Assembly (NCBI RefSeq): GCF_008180445.1
Contig: NZ_VTER01000001.1
Span: 310,001 to 374,000, forward strand
DNA length: 64,000 bases
Direction: 5' to 3'
Origin: Bacillus_AB infantis_B
GTDB lineage: Bacteria > Bacillota > Bacilli > Bacillales > Cytobacillaceae
The notes under the pieces were generated by a model. It did not search any database, had not been told where the DNA came from, and worked only from the letters and a program-made list of their open reading frames with translations. The translations under genes and the position numbers were made by a program. Position 1 is the stretch's first letter. The number at the start of each line of letters is the position of its first letter. Positions 42,836 through 51,389 of this stretch are shown here, piece after piece.

Positions 42836-43849
42836 TTAAATATGGATAATGCGGATTTTTTGTCCGGGCTTTATAAATGAAAGGAGCGGCATATCTTCTT
42901 CTATAATTCTGCCGGCTATATTGACTCTTTCATCTGCCGGAAGGTCAGACAGTGTTATCTGCACTTCACCTTTATAACGTCCGTAACGGTCATTATCCAC
43001 AGTGACCGTTCCCTCTTCACGCCTTCCGCAATTCAACGGGGGCACAGGGTCAGTTGTCCGGGTATTCATGAACCTGACAGCATCCCTCGCCTGATCGGGC
43101 CGTGTGGCATATATTCCCTCAGGCAGTGTACAATTCTCAGCCCTCAGCGGCATAACAGAATCCTCTTCATAAGCCAGGAGATCCTCCAGCAGCCCTGCCC
43201 CAATATCCGGATCGCCGATATAAATATCATCAATTCCCGCAGCCTTCAACTCCGCATAAGCAGCAAAGGGTTCAGCATGACGGTGCTTTTCAAGCGTCGG
43301 CAGGCCTTCATAAAGCGGTCCCCGTTTTTCTCCCCTTGATGGAATATACGCAGCAAGCGGAATGCCCAGGCTTTTAAACAGCTTGTTCTGGTCGTGAAAA
43401 AAAGATTCAGCCAGCCCGGTTTCCCGTCTCGGGTAAAAATTATGCCATCCGATCAGCCTATCAGGTTTAAGCCCCAGACCGAGAAGGTTTTTAAGATCTT
43501 CTTCAAAAAGAATGCTGGAGTTGACAGCTATTTTGAATTCCTCTGCAAGGGAGACTATCAGATGATGGTCGAAAAAGTCATCCAGCCTAAGGCCGGCTAC
43601 CCCAAGATCTTTTAATGCAAAAAGGTCTGCCACTCCCAGATGGGCTGGTGTATTCATGGAAACATCCGCATAGACATCAATGCCGCTTTCCTTTGCAGCA
43701 GAAAGCAGCCTCTTGGCCGCTGCGGCCAGCTCACCTTTTTCTTCAGGGATATGAAGCGAGGTGAAGCCCCGCTTCACCCCCTTGCTTCCTGCATCCCTGA
43801 TCCGCTCTTCAGCAGAAGGATCATTCAGATAAAAGGAAATGCCAATCAA
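42836..43849 (-). CDS. mupG: 6-phospho-N-acetylmuramidase MupG (DUF871)
   Basis: A 337-residue TIM-barrel protein with a C-terminal cyclophilin-like domain, the DUF871 layout. Landmarks are GISFYLNDPSAEERI at the start, RGFTSLHIPEE, DVSMNTPAHLGV, LRLDDFFDHHLI, IGWHNFYPRRETGL and the C-terminal RYGRYKGEVQI. In Staphylococcus aureus the homologue cleaves MurNAc-6P-GlcNAc taken up by MurP. It overlaps murP by 4 bp (ATGA), which confirms the MurNAc recycling context. Confidence 0.88.
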   Translation of the reverse strand: MIGISFYLNDPSAEERIRDAGSKGVKRGFTSLHIPEEKGELAAAAKRLLSAAKESGIDVYADVSMNTPAHLGVADLFALKDLGVAGLRLDDFFDHHLIVSLAEEFKIAVNSSILFEEDLKNLLGLGLKPDRLIGWHNFYPRRETGLAESFFHDQNKLFKSLGIPLAAYIPSRGEKRGPLYEGLPTLEKHRHAEPFAAYAELKAAGIDDIYIGDPDIGAGLLEDLLAYEEDSVMPLRAENCTLPEGIYATRPDQARDAVRFMNTRTTDPVPPLNCGRREEGTVTVDNDRYGRYKGEVQITLSDLPADERVNIAGRIIEEDMPLLSFIKPGQKIRIIHI

Positions 43850-45207
43850 TCAAACTCACCAGCCATTTCATCTTTAAAGCCGAACAGATACGTGAAGGCA
43901 AATCCTGCTGCATAGGCAATCACAAGTCCTACAAGGTACAGAAGGATTTCGCCTGCGTTAACAATGAAGGCAAGCGGCAGGCCGGATACTCCGATTGCAA
44001 CAGTGGCAATATCGAAATGCGCCTGGAATGCTCCCCCTACACCTGCGCCAAGGCAGGCCGTAATGAACGGTCTTCCAAGAGGAAGCGTTACACCAAAGAT
44101 CAGCGGTTCGCCGATACCAAGCATTCCGGAAGGCAGAGCACCGCCGATTGCTCTTTTGAGGCGCTTCTTCTTTGTTTTGAAGTAGATGGCAAATGCTGCA
44201 CCAACCTGGCCGGCGCCGCCCATCGCAAGGATTGGCAATAATGGATCATCGCCGATTGAATTGATCAGTTCCAGGTGGACAGGGGTCAGACCCTGGTGAA
44301 GCCCGGTAACGACAAGCGGCAGGAAGGTAGCCCCAAGGACAAATCCTGCAACCACGCCGCCGATATCAAGAACAGACAGCAAGCCTTTTGTAATGCCTTC
44401 GGAGATAAAGCCGCCTACAGGCATGAAGACCAGATAGGTCACAATACCGGTGATAAGCAAAGCAACCGTTGGCGTTATGATAATATCTAATGACTGAGGA
44501 ACAAACTTTCTTACACGCTGTTCTACCAAAGCAATGAAAATGGCAGCAAGCAGTACGCCGATCAATCCCCCGCGGCCCGGTACCAGTGCTTCACCGAACA
44601 AAGTGATGCCGGCGACAGCTGGATTGATAATTAATATTCCCGCTAGTCCGCCGAGTGCAGGTGACCCGCCAAACTCCTTGGCCGCATTGATACCAACCAG
44701 AATGCCCAGGTAAGCAAACAGCCCTGAGCCGATCACAGTCAGAATCATGGCAAGCTGTGATTCACCGTCAAGCCATCCTGCCTGGATTACAGCTTTCGAA
44801 ATACCCGTGATCAGACCGGAAGCAACAAGTGCCGGGATGAGCGGGATAAAGATGCTCGCAATCTTGCGAAGGAACAGTTTGAAAGGAGTTGCGTTTTTCT
44901 TATTGATTTCGGACTTTTTGCTTGCTGCCCGATCGTTCAGATTGAGTTCGCCCGATGCTTCAAGCAATTTTCCAAACTCTTCTGTAACCTTATTGACCTT
45001 GCCTGGCCCCAGAATAATCTGCAGTGTTTCTTCTTCAACCAGTCCCAGGACTCCATCTATTTTTTTCAGTCCTGCTTGGTCTACCAATGACTCATCAAGC
45101 GGCGTTACTCTTAGACGGGTCATGCAATGCGTATAGGATCCGATATTTGAAGCTCCGCCCAGCTTTTCGAGTATTTTCTCAGCAAGAATTGTATTTTCGC
45201 CAGCCAT
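43846..45207 (-). CDS. murP: PTS MurNAc-specific EIIBC component MurP
   Basis: A 453-residue PTS permease. The EIIB domain (residues 1-85) has the phosphocysteine in SYTHCMTRLRVTP, and the EIIC domain has about ten membrane segments with the substrate loop GLHQGLTPVHLELI and GIGEPLIFGVTLP. There is no EIIA domain, as usual for MurP, which borrows EIIA-Glc. It imports and phosphorylates MurNAc or MurNAc-GlcNAc. ATG 45207 follows GGGGGA. A perfect cre site lies 52 bp upstream, so it is subject to CcpA control separately from murQ. Confidence 0.9.
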   Translation of the reverse strand: MAGENTILAEKILEKLGGASNIGSYTHCMTRLRVTPLDESLVDQAGLKKIDGVLGLVEEETLQIILGPGKVNKVTEEFGKLLEASGELNLNDRAASKKSEINKKNATPFKLFLRKIASIFIPLIPALVASGLITGISKAVIQAGWLDGESQLAMILTVIGSGLFAYLGILVGINAAKEFGGSPALGGLAGILIINPAVAGITLFGEALVPGRGGLIGVLLAAIFIALVEQRVRKFVPQSLDIIITPTVALLITGIVTYLVFMPVGGFISEGITKGLLSVLDIGGVVAGFVLGATFLPLVVTGLHQGLTPVHLELINSIGDDPLLPILAMGGAGQVGAAFAIYFKTKKKRLKRAIGGALPSGMLGIGEPLIFGVTLPLGRPFITACLGAGVGGAFQAHFDIATVAIGVSGLPLAFIVNAGEILLYLVGLVIAYAAGFAFTYLFGFKDEMAGEFD

Positions 45208-45258
45208 TTGAATTTCCCCCATTTCTAACATTGATGTCAGTACAAAATTTTCAAACTA

Positions 45259-45274
45259 TTGGAATCGTTTTCAT
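45259..45274. promoter_or_regulatory. cre site (CcpA operator) upstream of murP
   Basis: TTGGAATCGTTTTCAT fits the consensus WTGNAANCGNWNNCWW at every defined position. It lies in the 221-bp gap between murQ and murP. Confidence 0.75.
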
Positions 45275-45428
45275 CCAAGGCATAAAAAATAGCTTAAGAG
45301 AATAATAGGATAAAGTATCAGTCCAAGCCTATATTATGAAAAACCCCTGTCAGCTGTTTTTTGATGACCACCCCCAAAAAAGGATATGCAGAGGGCAGGC
45401 CCGACAATGGCGCCTTCCCCTGATAAAT

Positions 45429-46337
45429 TTAGTTGCCGGCTTTCTCCACTGCCATACGCACATATCCGCCGGCTTGATCGAGCAGCTCCTCAGCTTCATC
45501 TTTGCTTTTTCCTGTTTTGATCATGACGATCGCAGATTTAGCCTGAAGCCCGCTGTCTTCAAGAGCTTTTTTGGCCAGTTCATAATCAGCCCCGGTTATC
45601 TTGCTGATGATGCCGATTGCACGCTCCTTGAGCTTATGATTGCTGACATGAACATCCACCATGAGGTTTTCATAAACCTTGCCGAACAAGATCATGCTGG
45701 CAGTTGAAACCATGTTCAAAATCATTTTATGGGCAGTTGCCGCCTTCAGCCTTGTAGAGCCTGTCAGCGCCTCAGGGCCGACAATCACTTCGATGCTGTG
45801 GTCAGCTTCTTTGCTGATGACGGCGCCGGTGTTGCAGGAAAGTGCAACCGTCCTGGCTCCGATGCGCCTCGCATACTTAAGCGCTCCTGCCACATAAGGG
45901 GTGCGCCCGCTCGCTGCAATCCCGATCACAGTATCATCTTGTGTCAGGCCAATCTCCTTTAAATCGCGTTCGCCCCATTCCGGCTTATCCTCTGCCCCCT
46001 CAACAGCCTTGACAAAAGCATCTTTGCCGCCGGCCATGATTCCCTGGACAGTTTCCGGATTTGTACTGAAAGTAGGCGGGCATTCTACCGCATCCAAAAC
46101 ACCGAGCCGTCCGCTGGTCCCAGCCCCGATATAAATGAGCCTGCCGCCCTTTTTCAGGGATTCGAACACAAACCCGACTGCTTTCTCTACATCCGGGAGA
46201 ACCTGTTCGACCGCTAATGCCACCTTCTTATCTTCCTCATTCATCATCGTGATGATCTCCAAAGGTGAAGCTGTATCAATGCTCATCGTCCGCTCATTGC
46301 GGGTTTCTGTTGTTAACGAGGTTAAGTTCTCTTTCAT
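45429..46337 (-). CDS. murQ: N-acetylmuramic acid 6-phosphate etherase MurQ
   Basis: A 302-residue SIS-domain enzyme that cleaves the lactyl ether of MurNAc-6P to GlcNAc-6P and D-lactate. Landmarks are TETRNERTMSIDTAS, YIGAGTSGRLGVLDAVECPPTF with the catalytic Glu, IGIAASGRTPYVAGAL (second sugar-phosphate loop) and the C-terminal UBA-like helices. It is first in the murQ-murP-mupG operon with a clear sigma-A promoter at 46379-46407. The usual regulator gene murR is not adjacent. Confidence 0.93.
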   Translation of the reverse strand: MKENLTSLTTETRNERTMSIDTASPLEIITMMNEEDKKVALAVEQVLPDVEKAVGFVFESLKKGGRLIYIGAGTSGRLGVLDAVECPPTFSTNPETVQGIMAGGKDAFVKAVEGAEDKPEWGERDLKEIGLTQDDTVIGIAASGRTPYVAGALKYARRIGARTVALSCNTGAVISKEADHSIEVIVGPEALTGSTRLKAATAHKMILNMVSTASMILFGKVYENLMVDVHVSNHKLKERAIGIISKITGADYELAKKALEDSGLQAKSAIVMIKTGKSKDEAEELLDQAGGYVRMAVEKAGN

Positions 46338-46378
46338 TCCTATGGCCCTCCTGTCACTGATGTACTAGTTCTAATTTC

Positions 46379-46407
46379 ATTATAGAGGGTTTGAAATATT
46401 AGTTCAA
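46379..46407 (-). promoter_or_regulatory. Sigma-A promoter of murQ with flanking operator-like repeats
   Basis: On the minus strand TTGAAC, 17 bp, TATAAT. TGAAATATTA (46392-46401, inside the spacer) and TGAAATATAA (46425-46434) are direct repeats 33 bp, about three helical turns, apart, suitable for a repressor such as a MurR-type RpiR protein. Confidence 0.65.
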
Positions 46408-46589
46408 TAACATATTTACTTTTATGAAATATAATTTTAACCCTAATAGGGTATTGGGCTTGTTTGTTTTTACTATTATATATATGAGACTGGCGGGGTT
46501 GTATTCTTTTTTTAGGTGGACGGAGGGGGCGGGTGAAAAAATGTTTTAGTTGTGGAGGCTGGGTGTATACTTGTTTTCGCTCAAACTTT

Positions 46590-47337
46590 GGATGCATGAC
46601 TCCGTCGTTTTGCACTAGGTTATGTATCACACACTTTTCCTCGGATACATGACTGCTCCTTTTTCGACCCACTCATGTATCCCGCACTCCCCCCAGGATA
46701 CATGACTGCTCCTTTTTCTTCTTACTCATGTATCCCACACTCTTCCTCGGATACATGACTGCTCCTTTTTCGACCCACTCATGTATCCCGCACTCCTCCC
46801 GGGATACATGACTGCTCCCTTTTCATCCCACTCATGTATCCCGCACTCCCCCCTGGATACATGACTGCTCCCTTTTCATCCCACTCATGTATCCCGCACT
46901 CCCCCCTGGATACATGACTGCTCCTTTTCCATCCCACTCATGTATCCTGCACTCCTCCCGGGATACATGACTGCTCTTTTTTCATCTCACTCATGTATCC
47001 CGCACTCCTCCCGGGATACATGACTGCTCCTTTTTCATCTCACTCATGTATCCCGCACTCCCCCCGGGATACATGACTGCTCCCTTTTCATCCCACTCAT
47101 GTATCCCGCACTCCCCCCGGGATACATGACTGCTCCTATTTATCCTCACTCATGTATCCCGCACTCCTCCCGGGATACATGACTGCTCCTTTTTCGACCC
47201 ACTCATGTATCCCGCACTCCCCCCGGGATACATGACTGCTCCTTTTCCATCCCACTCATGTATCCCGCACTCCCCCTGGGATACATGACTCCGCCTATTT
47301 ATCCTCACTCATGTATCCCGCTCTCCAACAGATACAA
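46590..47337. repeat. Tandem array of a 53-bp hairpin repeat, 13 complete units
   Basis: Units begin at 46621, 46674, 46727, 46780, 46833, 46886, 46939, 46992, 47045, 47098, 47151, 47204 and 47257, exactly 53 bp apart, with a decayed 14th at 47310 and a partial one before 46621. Each has CATGTATCCCG, a 9-base C-rich loop and CGGGATACATG (core 9-bp stem), then a 22-base linker ACTGCTCCTTTTTCATCCCACT. Since 53 is not a multiple of three, it does not encode a protein repeat. The outer units are the most diverged. It lies between murQ and the NERD-domain gene, both on the minus strand. Confidence 0.95.
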
Positions 47338-47380
47338 ACCAGGCCAAATTCCAGCCTGATCTGCTAGACATTCAAAGGAA

Positions 47381-48334
47381 TTACAATTTAAAAACTGTTG
47401 GCTGCCCGCCGGGACTCTGAGTATTGCCGCGATTCGTATATCTCGCAGACTTCCCTCTCCCTTTGAAATCATAATGTTTCTTGAGCACCCGCTGAATCGT
47501 TCTTCTATCCTTAATAATCCTACACCAATCAATAAGCAAAGGAGTGGTGATCGTCCTCCCAGGAAAAAGCAGCCTAATCTCCTCCACAGCCCCTAACACT
47601 GCATCCTCAAGAGTCTGCCTCTCCCCGCAGATACCGCAAAGCAAAAATGAATGATGAATTTGCTGATAGAATCCCCGGCAATGCGGGCAGATTAAGCCTT
47701 TTTGAAGTTTTTCATAGGAATAATGGTAGTTTCTCGGAAAAGGGTCTTCCTTCATATGAAGGGATACAAGCTTCTTGGCTAAATTAGAGTATGAATGTTT
47801 TATAGGTGAGGTTTGGTTCAGGAGTTTTTCACGGAAGCGGTTCATTTGGCCGGGCAGGATGATGGGGAGATTCTTTGGGGCCTGGAGGAGGCAGAATTCC
47901 GGATTTACAAAAATTAAATTTGCTTCAATTCTTACGTCAAATCCATGTTCCTTCAAAAGCTGCCTCATAAGGTTTTCTGTGCGCTTCAGCTGAAGAATCG
48001 GATTCTTAATTTCATTGCCGGAAAAAGTGTACCAGGCATCACCCTGAATATAAAAGTCACCCTGGTAGTTTTTAATTTCGAACAGGTAAAGCGCTGTACC
48101 GGAAAAAATTAAAGAGTCGACTTGAAAAATCGTACCTTGATGGGAAAGCAAGAGATCATTTAAAATATGCCAATCCTCCACAATGGTATTGACCCACCGG
48201 TCAAACTCCTCTTCTCCCTTCCAGCCCTTCAGCAATATATCAAGCTGTTTTGCGTCCGGGGTAGCTAGCTGGACCCTGGCGCCAAGAGATTTCAAAATCC
48301 TCAATTCCGTTGACTCAGCACGTTCTTTTCTCAA
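47381..48334 (-). CDS. NERD-domain protein with C-terminal zinc ribbon
   Basis: A 317-residue protein. The NERD (nuclease-related) domain occupies residues 40-150 and has a PD-(D/E)xK-like set: Asp73 in FQVDSLIF and Glu86-x-Lys88 in LFEIKNYQGDF. The C-terminal half carries a zinc-ribbon CPHC...CGIC and a basic tail with KGRGKSARYTNRG. TTG 48334 is chosen, because AAAGGAGGAG lies before it. NERD proteins occur in plasmid and defence settings as well as in Bacillus chromosomes, and activity on DNA is suggested but not shown. It sits 44 bp from the end of the 53-bp repeat array. Confidence 0.82.
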   Translation of the reverse strand: MRKERAESTELRILKSLGARVQLATPDAKQLDILLKGWKGEEEFDRWVNTIVEDWHILNDLLLSHQGTIFQVDSLIFSGTALYLFEIKNYQGDFYIQGDAWYTFSGNEIKNPILQLKRTENLMRQLLKEHGFDVRIEANLIFVNPEFCLLQAPKNLPIILPGQMNRFREKLLNQTSPIKHSYSNLAKKLVSLHMKEDPFPRNYHYSYEKLQKGLICPHCRGFYQQIHHSFLLCGICGERQTLEDAVLGAVEEIRLLFPGRTITTPLLIDWCRIIKDRRTIQRVLKKHYDFKGRGKSARYTNRGNTQSPGGQPTVFKL

Positions 48335-48409
48335 ATAACACTCCTCCTTTCCATTCCATTTTATTACAGCACCATCCCCAAAAAAAGCCATAAAAAATAC
48401 AACAGGCCG

Positions 48410-49165
48410 CTACTGCGGAAAGAGCAGCAGCAGCCCGGCGGCGGCAGGTGTCAATATCATGGATGCTTTTAATACATTTTTAGGGGCATAGCCTGTAAAT
48501 TTTGCACCAATATAAGCGCCCGTCATGGTGCCGAGAAGCACTTGCAGAAGCAGCAGATAATCCAGATAGCCTTCGGACTGATACCCGAGGCCCCCTCCTG
48601 CCGCGATAGGCAGTATAACAAGCATAGTTGTGCCTATCGACTGCCTGATGGTAAGGCCGAGCATGATCAGTAAACCAAGCTGGATGAACGGTGTGGATCC
48701 AATCCCGAATGTTCCCGATAATACGCCGGTTATAAGACCAAGGATGATAGCTTTTCCCGCCAGCTGCACAGACAGCTTGTCTCTCCGGGCTTCCTGGTCA
48801 GTGAGATTCCTTGATATGTACAATCTGACCATCAGCAAGATGGAGGACAGGAACAGCATGCCTGCGGTCAGCCAGTGGAGCGATTCTGTCGGGATTCCGG
48901 CAGCAAGCTGCGATCCCCCGTATGCACCAAATGCACCTGCTATCCCGGTCACGAGCCCCGCCTTAACAGCCATATTTCCTTCCCTGTAATGGCTGTATGC
49001 CCCGGACAGGCTTGTAAAAATCATGGCTGTCAAAGAGGTCCCTAAGGCGATATGGATCGGCACATCGAACACCAGCGTCAGGATGGCAATGATAAAGCCG
49101 GCCCCGCCGGCCCCGATAAATCCCAGCAGCATGCCCATCAGGAGCATAGTTAAAGTTATGGCCAT
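48410..49165 (-). CDS. TauE/SafE family membrane permease
   Basis: A 251-residue protein with seven to eight transmembrane helices and the two repeated motifs of the family: GFIGAGGAGFIIAIL and GTSLTAMIFTSLSGAYSHYREGN in the first half, GVLSGTFGIGSTPFIQLGLLI in the second. Members export sulfite, sulfoacetate or related sulfur anions. ATG 49165 follows AAGGAAGGAAG. No sulfur-metabolism genes are next to it. Confidence 0.85.
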   Translation of the reverse strand: MAITLTMLLMGMLLGFIGAGGAGFIIAILTLVFDVPIHIALGTSLTAMIFTSLSGAYSHYREGNMAVKAGLVTGIAGAFGAYGGSQLAAGIPTESLHWLTAGMLFLSSILLMVRLYISRNLTDQEARRDKLSVQLAGKAIILGLITGVLSGTFGIGSTPFIQLGLLIMLGLTIRQSIGTTMLVILPIAAGGGLGYQSEGYLDYLLLLQVLLGTMTGAYIGAKFTGYAPKNVLKASMILTPAAAGLLLLFPQ

Positions 49166-49228
49166 AATACTCTTCCTTCCTTTTTCCATCCTTTATTATA
49201 CATATATCTCTCTGAAAAAATAAGAAAA

Positions 49229-49255
49229 GAAGGCCCCCGCAGGAGCCTCCTTCTA
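49229..49255 (-). terminator. Terminator of the peptide operon
   Basis: AGAAGG / CCTTCT stem extended by CTCC/GGGG pairs, followed by TTTTCTTATTTTTT on the minus strand, 8 bp after the stop at 49263. Confidence 0.7.
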
Positions 49256-49262
49256 CTCTTTT

Positions 49263-49631
49263 CTAATAAAAGCACAATCCCACAAGGGAAACAGCCATCG
49301 AGCTCAGTCCGGCAACCAGAAAGGCATTAAGCATTACAGATGTTGCACCAGCCTTGAATTCCTGCCAATTATAGTCGCTGCTGACCATGCTGTCAGTCCT
49401 TTCCATTGCATTTGACCGAGGGAACAGGCCAGTTCCAATTGCCCGGAACCCACTGAAGAACAGTGATAGAAAACCAGTTTTAAAGATGATGATGATGACA
49501 GCTGCAGAAAGCCCCGCTATTCCTGCGATGAATGACAGATTGATCCAGTCCAGCAGGGGCAGGATTCCCGTCACCCGTATACTGATCCAAATGCAGGCTA
49601 TCAGCAGAAAACCTGTTATCTTCCATTTCAT
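49263..49631 (-). CDS. Small membrane protein, DUF3899-like
   Basis: A 122-residue protein with three hydrophobic segments (residues 4-20, 27-55, 95-120). The middle block LSFIAGIAGLSAAVIIIIFKTGFLSLFF and SGFRAIG recall DUF3899 proteins of Bacillus. ATG 49631 follows CTGGGGGAC. It is the last gene of the peptide-uptake operon, 73 bp behind oppA, and shares its terminator. Function unknown. Confidence 0.6.
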   Translation of the reverse strand: MKWKITGFLLIACIWISIRVTGILPLLDWINLSFIAGIAGLSAAVIIIIFKTGFLSLFFSGFRAIGTGLFPRSNAMERTDSMVSSDYNWQEFKAGATSVMLNAFLVAGLSSMAVSLVGLCFY

Positions 49632-49704
49632 AAGATGTCCCCCAGACAGTTTTTCTATCATTATAGCAGGAACGGCAGAAGCTGGCAGCACCCGCCTTCC
49701 CCCT

Positions 49705-51324
49705 TTATTCTGAAACTTTCTTTGTCCACTTGAGAGCCGGATAACGGTTGAACGGATATACGACTCCTTCAAATTTAGGTGATGTCAGGTACGTATTTGT
49801 GTAATGATATACCGGCATAAATGGCATTTCTTCCATCAGGATTTTTTCAGCATCATGCAGAAGCTGGTAGCGCCTGGCTTCATCCTGCTCCACTTTTGCC
49901 TGGGCAATCAGAGAATCGTATTCTTCGTTGACCCATTGTGTACGGTTGTTAGGACTGTCTCCCAGGTAATAGTCGAGGATGACAACAGGATCAAGAAGGA
50001 CGCCGATCCAGCCCATGCGGGCCATTTGGAAATTATGCTGCTTCGTCGTATCAAGGTATGTCTTCCATTCCTGGTTGGCCAGCTTGATGTTAACGCCGAG
50101 ATTCTTTTTGACCATTTCCTGTACAGCTTCACCAATTTTCTTATGGTTTTCAGCTGTGTTGTAAAGAAGAGTTACTTCAGGAAGGGTTGTCCAGCCTTCT
50201 TCTTTCATTCCTTCTTCAAGAAGCTTTTTCGCTTCATCTGCATTTTCGTCGAAATATTCTCCGCCGGCTTCACGGAAATCTCCGTCAGGTGTATCAACAC
50301 CAGGCGGCACGAAAGCATAGGCCGGAGTCTCGCCTGCTTTTGTGATATTCTCCGAGATAGCTTCACGGTTTATGGCCATGGCAAAAGCACGGCGGACTTT
50401 AGCATTGGTGAATGGCTCTTTTTCTACATTGAACATATACATATATGTTCCGAAATAAGGGACTTCCTGGTATTCCTCGTTTTCTTTTTCCTGGGCAAGT
50501 GCATCTGTCGGAAGTGTCTGGATCAAATCAAGTTCACCAGTTTTATACATCTGATAGTATGTGGTTGCATCATTGACCATTTTCCAGGTAACCTTCTCAA
50601 GACTTACCGTCTTGTTATCCCAATAGTTCTCGTTCTTTTCTGCGACGGCTTCGCTGTCATGCTTCCATGAAGTAAATTTGAACGGTCCGTTGCTCACATA
50701 TCCATCAGCATCGGCAGCCCAATTTTTGTTTCCTTCAGCAAGCTCTTGCTTGACCGGATAGAAAGTCCACATTGTCAGCAGCTCATTGAAATATCCCAGC
50801 GGTGCATTCAGCTCTACGACAAGTGTTTTGTCATCCTTAGCTGTGACGCCGACTTCTTCTGCGCTTCCATTTCCTTTATTATAGTCCTCTGCACCTTTAA
50901 GATAATAAAGATAAAAGGCAAAGGAACTGCCTGTGTCAGGATTGAGGACGCGTTTCCATGCGTATTCGAAATCACCGGCTGTTACTGGTGTCCCGTCAGA
51001 CCATTTCGCATCATCACGCAGGGTGAAAGTGTATGTTTTTCCATCATCAGACACTTGGGCGTCCTTCGCTGTGCCAAGTACCGGCTTGCCATCCTTGTCT
51101 TTTGTATAAAGGCCTTCAAAAATATGATCCAGGATCCAGCCTGATGTTGTATCTGTTGCAAGAGCCGGATCCAAATCTGGCGGCTCGCTCATTGCATTCA
51201 ATACGATTTCCTGTTTAACATCTTCCCCGCTTCCGCTGCCGGAAGCTCCTTCATCGCCGCTGCAGCCCGCTAAAGCTGAAGAGACAAAAAGGGCTGCGGC
51301 AACGCCTGATAGCCATTTCTTCAT
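49705..51324 (-). CDS. Oligopeptide-binding lipoprotein (OppA/DppE family)
   Basis: A 539-residue extracytoplasmic lipoprotein of the SBP_bac_5 family. The lipobox ALAGCSGDE puts the lipidated Cys at about residue 20 from ATG 51324 (GAGGGGA upstream). Family landmarks are SEPPDLDPALATDTTSGWI, YTFTLRDDAKWSDGTPVTAGDFEYAWKR (two adjoining blocks), FNVEKEPFTNAKVRRAFAMAINRE, and the terminal region with FMPVYHYTNTYL. It captures peptides outside the membrane and delivers them to OppBC. It is last of the transporter genes in the operon. Confidence 0.92.
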   Translation of the reverse strand: MKKWLSGVAAALFVSSALAGCSGDEGASGSGSGEDVKQEIVLNAMSEPPDLDPALATDTTSGWILDHIFEGLYTKDKDGKPVLGTAKDAQVSDDGKTYTFTLRDDAKWSDGTPVTAGDFEYAWKRVLNPDTGSSFAFYLYYLKGAEDYNKGNGSAEEVGVTAKDDKTLVVELNAPLGYFNELLTMWTFYPVKQELAEGNKNWAADADGYVSNGPFKFTSWKHDSEAVAEKNENYWDNKTVSLEKVTWKMVNDATTYYQMYKTGELDLIQTLPTDALAQEKENEEYQEVPYFGTYMYMFNVEKEPFTNAKVRRAFAMAINREAISENITKAGETPAYAFVPPGVDTPDGDFREAGGEYFDENADEAKKLLEEGMKEEGWTTLPEVTLLYNTAENHKKIGEAVQEMVKKNLGVNIKLANQEWKTYLDTTKQHNFQMARMGWIGVLLDPVVILDYYLGDSPNNRTQWVNEEYDSLIAQAKVEQDEARRYQLLHDAEKILMEEMPFMPVYHYTNTYLTSPKFEGVVYPFNRYPALKWTKKVSE

Positions 51325-51389
51325 ATTCCATTCCCCTCTCATCTAATTTATTTATCTTATCCTCTCTCAATCCCGCTAAGAGGTGAAGA

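Noticed and set aside
46621..47337. CRISPR array
   Set aside because: The stretches between the palindromes are almost identical from unit to unit, the period is 53 bp with a 31-bp palindrome, and no cas gene is nearby. It is a simple tandem repeat.
49804..50670. 288-codon plus-strand frame
   Set aside because: Mirror frame of the oppA-like gene, rich in Cys, Phe and Ile as expected for antisense translation.
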